The notes under the pieces were generated by a model. It was not told the DNA's origin. It did no database searches and was given only the letters and a program-made list of their open reading frames with translations. 54,166 nt of DNA from Candidatus Kryptoniota bacterium (GTDB lineage: Bacteria; Bacteroidota; Ignavibacteria; Kryptoniales; JAKASW01): contig JAHECO010000024.1 in NCBI GenBank assembly GCA_024641705.1, positions 1-54,166 of the forward strand, read 5' to 3'. Both the position numbers and the translations under genes were made by a program. The stretch's first letter is position 1. Each line of letters starts with the position of its first letter. Positions 11,822 to 19,876 of this stretch are shown piece after piece.

Positions 11822-13033
11822 TTGACTCTTAACTTTTCTGTCATTGGAGGAGCGTTATCGCGCAAGGTGAGTGCGAGGCAGGGTGTTGCGTTCGGCATTC
11901 TCTGTGCCTGGTTAAGCCTTGCATACAGTAGCTGCCAGCAGCCGACCAGTGTGAACCAGCCGGTTATTAGTGATTCAACTATTTACGTGATTGAAAGAGA
12001 CCATCTCAATGTTTTTGCGGACCAGGCTCCCAGCGGCGTTTATTCCTTTCCTGTAGTCAATTTTCATGAAACATATCTGATCAACAATTCTACAGCGCCT
12101 GTGTCTTGTACTGTCGAGTCGCCTCTGCCGGATACGTTGAAGCGAGAGTCGATTCAATCCCCCCTTTTTGGAGGGTTTGCCTATATCCCTCTCGAGTATT
12201 CGGATTTTTTCGATCTTCCGAACGTGAATGATGATTCTTTGGCAGATAAACCAAACGTAACTACTGCGAACTCTTACATCTGGAAAGATATGAAGCTCGA
12301 TCCGTCTGAGGGAATTCACCTTGCATACTCCAGCTATTATGGGGAAGAGAGCATGTTCATAAAGAACTTCGGAACGAACCATTTCCTCGATATGGATGTA
12401 GTATCCGACTACTCGATTCAGAAGGATTCTGTTAATCCCAACTGCGTTGATATTGAAATCAAACAGACACTGCAAAATACGAGCAGTGACTCGATTTATA
12501 GGATAGGGTTTCTTCTTTTCGTACCGAGAGAATTAGAAACAAAATTTGCTCCACCCAATGGATCGGAATGGACTACTTTATATGACTTGATATCCGACAC
12601 TGTAATAAGCCCTAGCAGTAACAAATGTTATCTCTACAATACTTGGTTCCAGAATGAAGGATTTGGTTTCCCGGCCCGAGGCCAAGAGATGAATCCTTCT
12701 TGGTTTGTCTTACCGCCTTACCAATCTTTCCAATTTGTCTTCAAGATGACGATTCAACCATTGTTGGATAAGTTCGAGATTTATCCATCATATGCGGTGA
12801 ATATGACGATTAAAGGGGATCCAATCTGGCCTTCAAGCGTAGTAACGGTTAACGGTAAGAAATATGATGGACAGGTCCACTATTTAAAACAATGCAGTCT
12901 GGGCATGCCGACTTACATTTTATTTTCAATTGATAACGGCACGCTCAAAGTGGTCAGCCCGAATGAAATAGTGCCGACTTTCATACCGCCTTATATCAAG
13001 CCAGAAGGAGACCATCTAAATGTCAGCGGCTAA
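11822..13033 (+). CDS. Secreted lipoprotein of unknown function
   Basis: A TTG start at 11822 is preceded by AAGGAG with 9-base spacing and gives a 403-residue protein. A hydrophobic stretch (GVAFGILCAWLSLAYSSC) ends in a plausible lipobox, and a Ser/Thr/Pro-rich extracytoplasmic body follows. The open frame continues upstream to 11660 without a better start. The body is rich in beta-strand-like sequence and aromatic residues, with no motif I recognise. It is the first of four consecutive genes for exported proteins (11.8-16.8 kb). Function unknown. Confidence 0.6.
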   Translation: MTLNFSVIGGALSRKVSARQGVAFGILCAWLSLAYSSCQQPTSVNQPVISDSTIYVIERDHLNVFADQAPSGVYSFPVVNFHETYLINNSTAPVSCTVESPLPDTLKRESIQSPLFGGFAYIPLEYSDFFDLPNVNDDSLADKPNVTTANSYIWKDMKLDPSEGIHLAYSSYYGEESMFIKNFGTNHFLDMDVVSDYSIQKDSVNPNCVDIEIKQTLQNTSSDSIYRIGFLLFVPRELETKFAPPNGSEWTTLYDLISDTVISPSSNKCYLYNTWFQNEGFGFPARGQEMNPSWFVLPPYQSFQFVFKMTIQPLLDKFEIYPSYAVNMTIKGDPIWPSSVVTVNGKKYDGQVHYLKQCSLGMPTYILFSIDNGTLKVVSPNEIVPTFIPPYIKPEGDHLNVSG

Positions 13034-13385
13034 CATGGCGTGCTTCCAGACAATTAATCGCTCCATCGATTTAAGGGCCAACGAACGGGGTCGGTTCGCT
13101 ATACAGGGGCAACCCGGACTGGATCCACATGATCTCGGCCAGCTTGGAGTTAGAAGCGGGATCGCATTGCTCAGGCGCTATTGGGAGTGTAAAACGTTAG
13201 GCCTTTCTTCGGAACGATTTCAGTTTGCAGATTTCGCGGCTGAGTCAGGCAAGCAACCCCTCTCCATTGCCAGAGTTCAGGCGCGACTCATTGTCCTCTT
13301 GCCTTCAAGCATGCCGTTCGCTCTCATGTTTCTCAGCTTACGGGCTATCCGGAACAAACGTAACGGGGTGAAAAATGGAGAATAG
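13020..13385 (+). CDS. Doubtful 121-residue open frame in the gap between two lipoprotein genes
   Basis: The frame begins with an ATG that has GAAGGAG 9 bases upstream. It overlaps the preceding gene by 14 bases and the following one by 11, which is the layout of a coupled gene. Against it, the composition looks random and no domain, signal peptide or repeat is seen. The same Shine-Dalgarno stretch also encodes the conserved-looking end of the upstream protein. The 13034-13374 stretch otherwise holds nothing I can name. Confidence 0.25.
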   Translation: MSAANMACFQTINRSIDLRANERGRFAIQGQPGLDPHDLGQLGVRSGIALLRRYWECKTLGLSSERFQFADFAAESGKQPLSIARVQARLIVLLPSSMPFALMFLSLRAIRNKRNGVKNGE

Positions 13386-14622
13386 AAACAAAAAGATATA
13401 CGCTCCTTTCGTCGCGATTTCCTTTGTGTTTGCTTCAATAGTCTCATGTCACAGCACAACCGCACCCGCCTCCAGACCACCCACAGCCAATGCCGGGCCT
13501 GATCAGGCCGTAAAGGTCGGCCAGTACGTGATCTTGGATGGCTCTGGGAGCAGACGGGGCGATGGGGATACTCTCACTTATCATTGGACGGCGGATTCGA
13601 GCAATCCTGCGGCTATTTGGTTTATGTATTGGGATCCTAAAATAACACTCGGATTCACGAAGGAAGGGACATACAGGTTTCGACTGATCGTCAACGATGG
13701 CCTGTCTGCGAGTCAACCTGATGAGGTTGTCGTCTCAGTAGCACCCAGAGATGTGGCCGTCTTTAAAGATCCGGCACTGGAAATCGAAGTGCGTCTCGCA
13801 TTAGATAATCCGAGAGGCGAATTGACGGACCAACAGCTCTCCATGCTGGATACACTTGTTGCGGGCGGGGTATTTGGAAAGGTATCGTCACTAGAAGGAA
13901 TCGGACGATGTTACAACTTGCAATGCCTCAATTTGTCGGGCCACAACCTTAGCGATATAACTCCAGTCGCCCAGCTTAAGAGTCTTACGGAACTGGAACT
14001 CGACCAAAACAGAATTCTCGCTGATATATCACCACTGGCAGGATTGACGGAGTTGCGCAAACTCAATTTACAGCTGAACATGGTCTCAAATATTAGTCCG
14101 CTCAGAAACCTGACCAAGTTGACATTTCTTAACTTGATGACAAATCCCATCACAGATATTACTGTACTGAAAGACATGACCGAGCTTGACGAACTCTGGC
14201 TTGATTCCTCACGAATCGTGAGCGCGTCGGTCATTGCAGGATTCACAAAACTAAGAATCTTGTGGATGACAGATTGCGATCTTACAGATGTCTCCTTTCT
14301 TGCCGATCTCACTGAATTACACCTGTTGCATTTGGGCGGCAATCATATAACGGATATTTCGCCTTTGGAAAATTGCAGACAGCTCGAACGGCTCTACCTT
14401 GACAGAAACAACATCGTGGACATATCGGCACTGGAGAAACTGACGAATCTAGAGGTTCTGGATCTTCAATGGAACGATATCAGCAACATTAAACCACTTG
14501 TGAACAACCAAGGCCTTGGTGAAGGTGACGGTGTGTTTTTAACACGAAATCCACTGGACAGCATCTCGGTCAATCAGTATATTCCCGAACTCAGGGCTCG
14601 GGGTGTGTTAGTCTTCTACTAG
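13375..14622 (+). CDS. Lipoprotein with PKD-like domain and leucine-rich repeats
   Basis: This 415-residue protein starts with an N-terminal signal peptide and lipobox-like end (FASIVSC, C24 or near). A PKD/REJ-type Ig-like domain follows (about 35-125: 'TANAGPDQAVKVGQYVILDGSGS ... YRFRLIVNDG'), then a connector. About nine 22-residue leucine-rich repeats of internalin/SDS22 type (about 165-400; pattern LxxLxLxxNxIxDIxPL) complete the protein. LRR arrays of this kind bind proteins or glycans at the cell surface. It is anchored or secreted and presumably makes contacts outside the cell. It belongs to the 11.8-16.8 kb run of exported proteins. The ligand is unknown. Confidence 0.75.
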   Translation: MENRNKKIYAPFVAISFVFASIVSCHSTTAPASRPPTANAGPDQAVKVGQYVILDGSGSRRGDGDTLTYHWTADSSNPAAIWFMYWDPKITLGFTKEGTYRFRLIVNDGLSASQPDEVVVSVAPRDVAVFKDPALEIEVRLALDNPRGELTDQQLSMLDTLVAGGVFGKVSSLEGIGRCYNLQCLNLSGHNLSDITPVAQLKSLTELELDQNRILADISPLAGLTELRKLNLQLNMVSNISPLRNLTKLTFLNLMTNPITDITVLKDMTELDELWLDSSRIVSASVIAGFTKLRILWMTDCDLTDVSFLADLTELHLLHLGGNHITDISPLENCRQLERLYLDRNNIVDISALEKLTNLEVLDLQWNDISNIKPLVNNQGLGEGDGVFLTRNPLDSISVNQYIPELRARGVLVFY

Positions 14623-14679
14623 TATTAGAACGCTGAGTCTAAGACAAGCAGAAAAGGAGGCTTAGGGTAGCGAAACAAC

Positions 14680-14709
14680 GGAAGGATGGTGCTTGCACAC
14701 CATCCTTCC
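14680..14709 (+). terminator. Perfect 12-bp hairpin after the LRR gene
   Basis: GGAAGGATGGTG (14680-14691) pairs with CACCATCCTTCC (14698-14709) around a six-base loop. No T run follows, so it may be a weak terminator or an RNA-stabilising hairpin rather than a classical intrinsic terminator. Confidence 0.45.
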
Positions 14710-14838
14710 CAGAATGCAAACAAAACTTCAAGGCTGCTCACCTTGCGTGCCGTCTCGCATCTGCGGGCGCACCGTTTTCGTTTGCAGCTAAATATAACCA
14801 AACCCAAACAACGACTCAACAAGAATTGGAGGTCTGAA

Positions 14839-15444
14839 ATGATTATCCGAGAAAGAAGTGTCCTCATACTTTTCTTGCTAACCCCATTGCTTCTGTGGGC
14901 GCCTGGAGCGTCGGCACAGGAGAGCGCCGATCACCTTGTAATAAGTCAGGTGTGCCTTGATAGCGGTCAAGCAACAAACAGTTGGATACAGGTGTACAAT
15001 CCAACTGACGGACCGTTAACCCTTCAGAGGCTGAGGCTATCCGGTGTACGCACAATCAATGTTCTGCCTAAGGCCGTGCAAGATCAGGGTGGTATTCAAG
15101 TAGGACCGGGGGAATGCCTGATACTGTGTTCTAATGATAGCTCTTTCAACGCGATGTATTCCTCGCTAACGACCAAACGCATAGGTATTGATGCACTATC
15201 GCACCTCGGTCCGGGCGGTTTCTTTGCAATAACCACAGAAGGTGCGCCAGAGGCAAAAGGCGGCGTCGTCCGATATGGTGATCCAAAGAACTCTGAGCTC
15301 GTTTCGAAACTTGCGGGAGACCAAATTGTGGGCTTTTCGAAGGAAGGGAAAAGTTTCACACGTAAAATCACAAGATCGGCTGGTCTCTTTAATATCTCTG
15401 ACTTCGTGGTGACAACGGCTTCTCCTGGGACTCCCGCGAACTAA
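14839..15444 (+). CDS. Secreted protein with lamin-tail-like (LTD) beta-sandwich
   Basis: Starting from the ATG at 14839 (TTGGAGGTCTGAA upstream) the protein has 201 residues. The signal peptide is MIIRERSVLILFLLTPLLLW followed by ...GASAQ. The mature part shows the lamin-tail pattern: 'VISQVCLDSG...NSWIQVYNPTDGPLTLQRLRLSG', then a loop, 'GGIQVGPGECLILCSN' and 'GGFFAI'. LTD domains in bacteria occur in exported proteins and probably act as adhesion modules. The frame is open upstream to 14686, but that part lacks a ribosome binding site and covers the hairpin. The LTD call rests on pattern only. Confidence 0.55.
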   Translation: MIIRERSVLILFLLTPLLLWAPGASAQESADHLVISQVCLDSGQATNSWIQVYNPTDGPLTLQRLRLSGVRTINVLPKAVQDQGGIQVGPGECLILCSNDSSFNAMYSSLTTKRIGIDALSHLGPGGFFAITTEGAPEAKGGVVRYGDPKNSELVSKLAGDQIVGFSKEGKSFTRKITRSAGLFNISDFVVTTASPGTPAN

Positions 15445-15490
15445 GGATCAGCTAGAGTGCAAAAGTCACGCAAACAAAAGGAGAATTGAG

Positions 15491-16792
15491 ATGATTAGAA
15501 ATATCTTGCAAACGCTCGCATTGATGCTTTTGCTATCTTCGGTGGTATCCGCGCAGATTGGCCATTACGGGGTTTGTGTCGGAATAAATGACTACCCTGG
15601 GACGATTAACGATCTACAGTACTGCGTCAATGACGCCCAGCAAATCCTGTATAGACTCCGGGACTATCAAGGTTGGACTTCAGCCAATCTCGTTTTGAAG
15701 ACTGACGCGCAAGCAACGAAAACGAATATCCTCAGTGCTGTTTCAGGGATGCCGCACAGTTCCAGCTACACCGATTTGTTCCACTACTCTGGTCACGGTG
15801 ATTATTCCGGCATTTGGGTCGTGGACCAGACGGACCTTTCCCCATCGGATCTCCAAGGCGCGTTTGGCAGTGGCTACTATCAGTATGCGTCTTACCTTGA
15901 CGCTTGCCACTCCGGGATATTCCCTCGGGACATGACACACGGAGTAATTTCCTCCGCTTGCACGGTCGATGAGTATTCCTATGAGACCGGTGCGCTTCAG
16001 CACGGTGTATTCAGCTATTATCTGATTCAAGGGCTGACGAACAATGCCGCCGCTGGGTCAGACGGAATTGTTACGGCCGAAGGACTTCACAACTACGCGG
16101 CCCCCAGGACAACCAGTTATGAGTCAGGTATGCACCCCCAACTCAAGGACAACTGGTCTGGAAACCTATCACTGGCATCTTTCAGTGTTGGCATGTCAGG
16201 ACCTGTGGCTCTTTCTGTCGGACAACAAGGAACTTGGTCCGCATCAGCGGTCGGTGGGACTGGCAGTTACACCTACGCTTGGTATTTTAGGTCAAACGAT
16301 ACCGGTGGGCAGTGGTCCGGCCCGGTCAGCACTGGAACATCCTATTCAACGCAGATGTATAGCTACGACGGATATCTGGACATTCGGGTCGACGTGACAA
16401 GTGGCAGCCAACACATAACTGTAACGAAGCATGTCACTTGTCGTGACTGTTCAGGTGGCGGTGGCCAGCAGGCTCTGCAAGGTGTAGGGGACAGCGTACT
16501 AACCGAGGCGTCACCTGTGGACATGCAGGGCGACGTCATCATTGGGCAGAATTACCCGAATCCCTTTAACCCATCAACCGAGATTCGGTTCACACTCCTG
16601 AAGCCTCAGCACGTGAAGTTAGCAGTGTACGATATGCTAGGCAGAGAGGTGACCGTTTTGGCTGACGGGCAAATGTCCGCTGGGTATCACGCCGTCACAT
16701 GGAACGCTAGCGGAAAAGCAAGCGGGGTCTATATTTACAGACTATCGGCGGGGAATACCGTACAGGTGAAGAGAATGATCCTAATGAAGTGA
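15491..16792 (+). CDS. Secreted caspase-like (C14/metacaspase) protease with T9SS sorting domain
   Basis: The 433-residue protein has a signal peptide (1-21, ending VVSAQ). A caspase-like domain (about 24-225) follows, with catalytic histidine H102 in HYSGHGD and cysteine C139 in DACHSG, the standard dyad. An Ig/PKD-like segment (about 235-320) comes next, then a type IX C-terminal sorting domain (about 350-433: 'IGQNYPNPFNPSTEIRF' ... 'ASGVYIYRL'). Caspase-like enzymes are usually cytoplasmic; here the protein should be carried across the outer membrane and left on the surface or released. Start ATG has AAGGAGAATTGAG upstream. It is the last of the run of exported proteins and is followed by a strong terminator. 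Confidence 0.85.
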   Translation: MIRNILQTLALMLLLSSVVSAQIGHYGVCVGINDYPGTINDLQYCVNDAQQILYRLRDYQGWTSANLVLKTDAQATKTNILSAVSGMPHSSSYTDLFHYSGHGDYSGIWVVDQTDLSPSDLQGAFGSGYYQYASYLDACHSGIFPRDMTHGVISSACTVDEYSYETGALQHGVFSYYLIQGLTNNAAAGSDGIVTAEGLHNYAAPRTTSYESGMHPQLKDNWSGNLSLASFSVGMSGPVALSVGQQGTWSASAVGGTGSYTYAWYFRSNDTGGQWSGPVSTGTSYSTQMYSYDGYLDIRVDVTSGSQHITVTKHVTCRDCSGGGGQQALQGVGDSVLTEASPVDMQGDVIIGQNYPNPFNPSTEIRFTLLKPQHVKLAVYDMLGREVTVLADGQMSAGYHAVTWNASGKASGVYIYRLSAGNTVQVKRMILMK

Positions 16793-16817
16793 TCCTTTTG
16801 TCCATGGTTCAATTGAA

Positions 16818-16845
16818 GCAGTCCCGCTCAGCGGGACTGCTTTTT
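16818..16845 (+). terminator. Intrinsic terminator after the caspase-like gene
   Basis: GCAGTCCCGC (16818-16827), loop TCA, GCGGGACTGC (16831-16840) and TTTTT form a textbook terminator. A very similar hairpin core (AGTCCCG/CGGGACT plus CTTTTTG) stands at the same place relative to the second XRE gene at 52633-52663, so the terminator may belong to the repeated module. Confidence 0.85.
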
Positions 16846-16917
16846 GTTGCCGGAAAGACTCATGTTGTGAGTGCCGACATTCAGTCAATTTGTTGTGGAA
16901 GAATCTACCGGGTGATT

Positions 16918-17148
16918 TTAGTTTGGAATATAACCCAAGAATCCCATGATTTTGGACATCAAAGGAGGCAAGGGGACGGTCCTGTTCTTCTCCCAATTCC
17001 ACACAGTTCCCTCATCGACCCCAAGTTCTTCCGCCACCTGTTTCTGCGTCAGCTTCATGTCCAGACGCCTTTTCCTCACGTGGTCGCCGATGGTCCTGAG
17101 TTCCTTCGGGTAAGCCTTCGGAAGTGGCCTTTTGGCGCATAATCGTAC
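16918..17148 (-). CDS. XRE-family helix-turn-helix reading frame (start codon altered)
   Basis: Reading the minus strand gives 76 codons with a clear Cro/CI-type HTH: PKELRTIGDHVRKRRLDMKL, then TQKQVAEELGVDEGTVWNWE, ending FLGYIPN. It is a close relative of the gene at 52680-52961. The codon matching that gene's GTG start is GTA here (17146-17148), and no ATG, GTG or TTG precedes it in frame, so it may be silent or use ATT/CTG. It points away from the comM fragment that begins 7 bases beyond, and its upstream 30 bases are almost identical to those of the second copy. Small XRE proteins of this type bind DNA; the target is unknown. Confidence 0.6.
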   Translation of the reverse strand, partial: VRLCAKRPLPKAYPKELRTIGDHVRKRRLDMKLTQKQVAEELGVDEGTVWNWEKNRTVPLPPLMSKIMGFLGYIPN

Positions 17149-17155
17149 ATCCAGA

Positions 17156-17665
17156 ATGGCAACGCAGGGGTGTCCATGTGGGAATTACGGCAATCCTAAC
17201 GCAACGTGCAGTTGCAACCAGACGCAGATTCAGAGATATATGTCAAAGATCAGCGGGCCGCTCTTGGACAGGATAGACATACATGTCGAAGTGCCTGCTG
17301 TGAAATACGCTGAGCTTTCAAGCAAGAAGTCTGGCGAGCCATCTTCTGCAGTAAGATCGAGAGTGAAGAAGGCGCGCGAGATTCAGAGGGAAAGATTCAA
17401 AGGAAGAAAAGGACTCTTCAAGAATGCGGACATGCAGAGCAAGGAGATAAGAGAGTTCTGTCAACCCGACAAAGCCGGAGAGGATTTGCTGAAGCAAGCG
17501 ATAACGAAACTCGGTTTGAGTGCCAGAGCATACGACAGGATATTGAAAGTTGCGAGAACGATAGCGGACCTTTCCGGCAATGCCGACACTGACATCATGC
17601 CGGAACACATAGCGGAGGCGATACAGTATAGGAGCCTCGACAGGCAGTTGTATCTGGAAGCGTAG
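17156..17665 (+). CDS. ComM C-terminal fragment, copy 2 (stand-alone open frame)
   Basis: This 169-residue frame reads MATQG and then matches ComM from C353 to the end: CPCGNYGNPNATCSC, GPLLDRIDIHVEV and the whole Mg_chelatase_C domain, with a two-residue insertion near the end. Compared by eye with full-length comM it has about 50 silent but only about six replacement changes, so this sequence diverged under protein-level constraint. It lacks Walker A and B and cannot be an ATPase. No ribosome binding site is visible before 17156. Either it is a relic 3' end displaced from comM by an insertion, or a small protein in its own right. MATQG and the preceding bases are shared with copy 3. Confidence 0.6.
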   Translation: MATQGCPCGNYGNPNATCSCNQTQIQRYMSKISGPLLDRIDIHVEVPAVKYAELSSKKSGEPSSAVRSRVKKAREIQRERFKGRKGLFKNADMQSKEIREFCQPDKAGEDLLKQAITKLGLSARAYDRILKVARTIADLSGNADTDIMPEHIAEAIQYRSLDRQLYLEA

Positions 17666-18291
17666 GAAGGCACACGAAAAGGCTGGTTCGAAATGGACTT
17701 TAGTTTGCAGGGAAGTGATCTTTCTGAAATTCCCGGTCATAGCACTTGACTCTCCACTGCAAACGGCTGATATTGCCGATGGTCGTGCTCAGGATGGGAT
17801 ACAGGTGGCGCTCTGTCCTGCCCGCAGTCTTGCAAAAAAATGTCAAGGAATATATTTGGCATGGGTATCTCGGCAACAGGCATGGCATCCCTTCCGACAG
17901 GCACTGTGATCAGCGGAATACCGGTATCTCATTGAAATCAGGAACGACTAATCGAAGACGGTCAGGAGAATCGGTGGATGGTTAAGTTTATGGTAGACGA
18001 ATGGGTTAATGACAAGTGATTGCGCTCTCCGAGGAAATCAAATCGATTCAGGGCATAAGGTTAACTGGGGCTATGTTTGGGCAGCAGACATTAGCTGCCA
18101 TCTCTGGAGTCCTCAATCATAGATCGGGGATATTCGCGCCAGCGCGTCTGCGTGTACGCTGTGGTGGTCGCTGAAAGAGAAACCGAAAAGGGGAGATAGC
18201 ATGCTTATGAAACACCTCGTGCTCCAAGTGGTGACGCCTTTGATTGGGCGAGTCCGACTTAAACAACAATGCTCATTTTTTCGTTCCACTC
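17666..18291. other. Gene-poor spacer between comM copy 2 and the rhamnose regulator
   Basis: About 620 bases without a convincing gene on either strand. Short open frames here (for example 17746-17985) show no domain, ribosome binding site or codon pattern like the neighbours. It may be decayed DNA at the island edge. Confidence 0.4.
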
Positions 18292-18320
18292 TTGACATAC
18301 AAAATTCGTGAGGGTATATT
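18292..18320 (+). promoter_or_regulatory. Strong sigma70-type promoter of the LacI-family regulator gene
   Basis: TTGACA (18292-18297), 17-bp spacer and TATATT (18315-18320) form a near-consensus promoter. It is immediately followed by a palindromic operator, and the regulator gene starts about 245 bp downstream, leaving a long untranslated leader. Confidence 0.7.
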
Positions 18321-18324
18321 ACGA

Positions 18325-18344
18325 AAGCGATTGCGAAATCGTTT
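18325..18344. promoter_or_regulatory. Palindromic candidate operator for the LacI-family regulator
   Basis: AAGCGATTGCGAAATCGTTT is a 20-bp imperfect palindrome with half-sites AARCGATT/AATCGYTT, lying 5 bp after the -10 box. LacI-family regulators bind such palindromes, and this position would block transcription, implying autoregulation. Confidence 0.55.
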
Positions 18345-18565
18345 AAGTTACGGATTTCATCAGTGTTTTGTGACTGAGGTGGCGAAGCTGTGGAGAAACA
18401 AGGGTGGGACTTTTTTTATGTTCACCGAATTTAAGACCGTTTCGCTGTACAACTGGAATGTGGGCGTTACATGGCGGTTTTGCGGGTTCTTGCAAAGGGA
18501 GCGATTTTGCGTTAACTTTACGAGAAGATATTGAGAGCGAGTTGTGAATATATGAGAGGGAATTC

Positions 18566-19624
18566 ATGAAGCCTGCCAAGGGAGCAGGTGGCGGACAGCA
18601 GGGGAATGTTAGAAAAAGGCTGACTATAAAGGACATTGCAGATGTCTTGTCGGTCACACCTGCCACAGTCTCAAAGGCGTTGCGGGACGGAAGCGATATA
18701 TCGCACGAGACCAAGGAGATGGTTAAAAAAGTTTCGCAGAAGTTGGGCTACAGGCCCAACTTCTTGGCTAGATCGCTTATAAATAATCGCAGTAGAATTA
18801 TAGGCGTACTCGTACCTGACCTTCGCATTTCATTCTTTTCTGAGGCGGTAAGAGGAATGTATGAGGAGGCGAGCAAGAAAGGCTACCAGTGTCTCTTTCT
18901 CGTTCATGATGAACTTGAGGCCAGAGAGAAAGAGAAGCTAGAATTCCTGTACGATATCCGTGCCGACGGAATATTACTGAACGCTGCCGGGGGTAAGATG
19001 AACTATCCTCTTCTCGAGAAGATGAACCAGGAAGGGATACGGATAGTATGCTGGGATAGGAGCTTGGACGATTTTGGTTTTAGATCGGTTAAAATAGATG
19101 ACTTTGAGGCGTCGTACAATTTGACATCCAAAATTATAAAAGAGGGAAGGAAGCATATAATGTTTCTGGGGCCGCACACGAAAGTATCTGTGCTGAAAGA
19201 TCGCTTCAAGGGGTATAGATCCGCCCTCAAGGAAAATGGAGTGCGTTACCGTCCGGAACTCATCGTGCAATCTTTTAGAAATGTTGAAGACAGTTATAAT
19301 AAGATACTGGAAGTTCTTCGCCAGAAAGTGCAGTTCGATGCAATTGTCAGTGTTGGTGGCTTGATTACTTACGGGGCGGGGAAAGCAATTCTTGAGTTCA
19401 AGAAGAGAGTCCCCGAGGACGTGATGATCGGTGAATTCGGAGACAACGACATAGTCTATAAACTCGGTGTACTATTTTACTCGGTGGTTCAGAATCCCCA
19501 GGAAATCGGTAAAGCTTCAACGGATCTTCTGATAAACATGATTGAATCCAGGAAACCGGATCAGGAATTCCTTAACATCGTTATCCACTCGGAAATTATG
19601 GAAAGGCGACCGATAGGTAAGTAA
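18566..19624 (+). CDS. LacI-family transcriptional regulator, probably of rhamnose/rhamnogalacturonan use
   Basis: The 352-residue protein has an N-terminal LacI HTH (about 16-65: TIKDIADVLSVTPATVSKAL, hinge RPNFLARSLINNRSRIIGVL). A periplasmic-binding-protein-like sensor domain runs from about 70 to the end (DLRISFFSEAVRGMYEEASK). It should repress or activate sugar genes in response to a sugar or sugar phosphate. The adjacent L-rhamnose operon and pectinolytic genes make rhamnose or an oligogalacturonide-type signal likely; that is inference. AGAGGG precedes the ATG. A strong promoter and palindrome upstream suggest autoregulation. The HTH start fits the family. Confidence 0.85.
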   Translation: MKPAKGAGGGQQGNVRKRLTIKDIADVLSVTPATVSKALRDGSDISHETKEMVKKVSQKLGYRPNFLARSLINNRSRIIGVLVPDLRISFFSEAVRGMYEEASKKGYQCLFLVHDELEAREKEKLEFLYDIRADGILLNAAGGKMNYPLLEKMNQEGIRIVCWDRSLDDFGFRSVKIDDFEASYNLTSKIIKEGRKHIMFLGPHTKVSVLKDRFKGYRSALKENGVRYRPELIVQSFRNVEDSYNKILEVLRQKVQFDAIVSVGGLITYGAGKAILEFKKRVPEDVMIGEFGDNDIVYKLGVLFYSVVQNPQEIGKASTDLLINMIESRKPDQEFLNIVIHSEIMERRPIGK

Positions 19625-19648
19625 GGCATTTTTCTTTGCCCTCTTACT

Positions 19649-19658
19649 TAAACGTTTA
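19649..19658. promoter_or_regulatory. Palindrome TAAACGTTTA upstream of rhaD, possible LacI-type site
   Basis: A perfect 10-bp palindrome with the central CG common in LacI-family operators lies 25 bp after the regulator gene and about 220 bp before rhaD. The 19625-19876 gap holds no other recognisable element. It differs from the palindrome at 18325-18344, so assignment to the same regulator is weak. Confidence 0.3.
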
Positions 19659-19876
19659 CTTAACCGCGATCCTGTTGGAATTGCCGTGATCTGGCCGGGA
19701 AAACGTGCGGGCTGCGCCCGGTTCCCTGCCGCGACTCATGTTCGTAAAACCTACGGGTTCCCTAAGGAGTTCGAGATACCGTTGAGCGGAGAGATTGTTG
19801 GGCTGCCGAGGATATGTTGTAGAACTTCTCTTATTTAAACTATATGTCATCACAAAATCAAATATAGATTGGCGAA

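Noticed and set aside
13026-13203. Integron attC-like pair: GGCTAAC near 13026 and GTTAGGC near 13197
   Set aside because: The two cores mismatch at one position, the interior (about 178 bp) does not fold into the required imperfect hairpin, and no further attC-like sites or integrase occur at the neighbouring gene ends.
11743-14792. 13-bp inverted match (TTAGCTGCAAACG / CGTTTGCAGCTAA) at about 11743 and 14780 flanking the lipoprotein genes
   Set aside because: Such a short match is expected by chance at this distance and no other boundary feature accompanies it.
16904-17142. Plus-strand frames across the first XRE gene (16789-17142)
   Set aside because: They are antisense shadows of the XRE frame and terminator; the minus strand carries the recognisable HTH.
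17746-17985. Short open frames after comM copy 2
   Set aside because: No domain, ribosome binding site or codon bias like the neighbours; treated as non-coding spacer.
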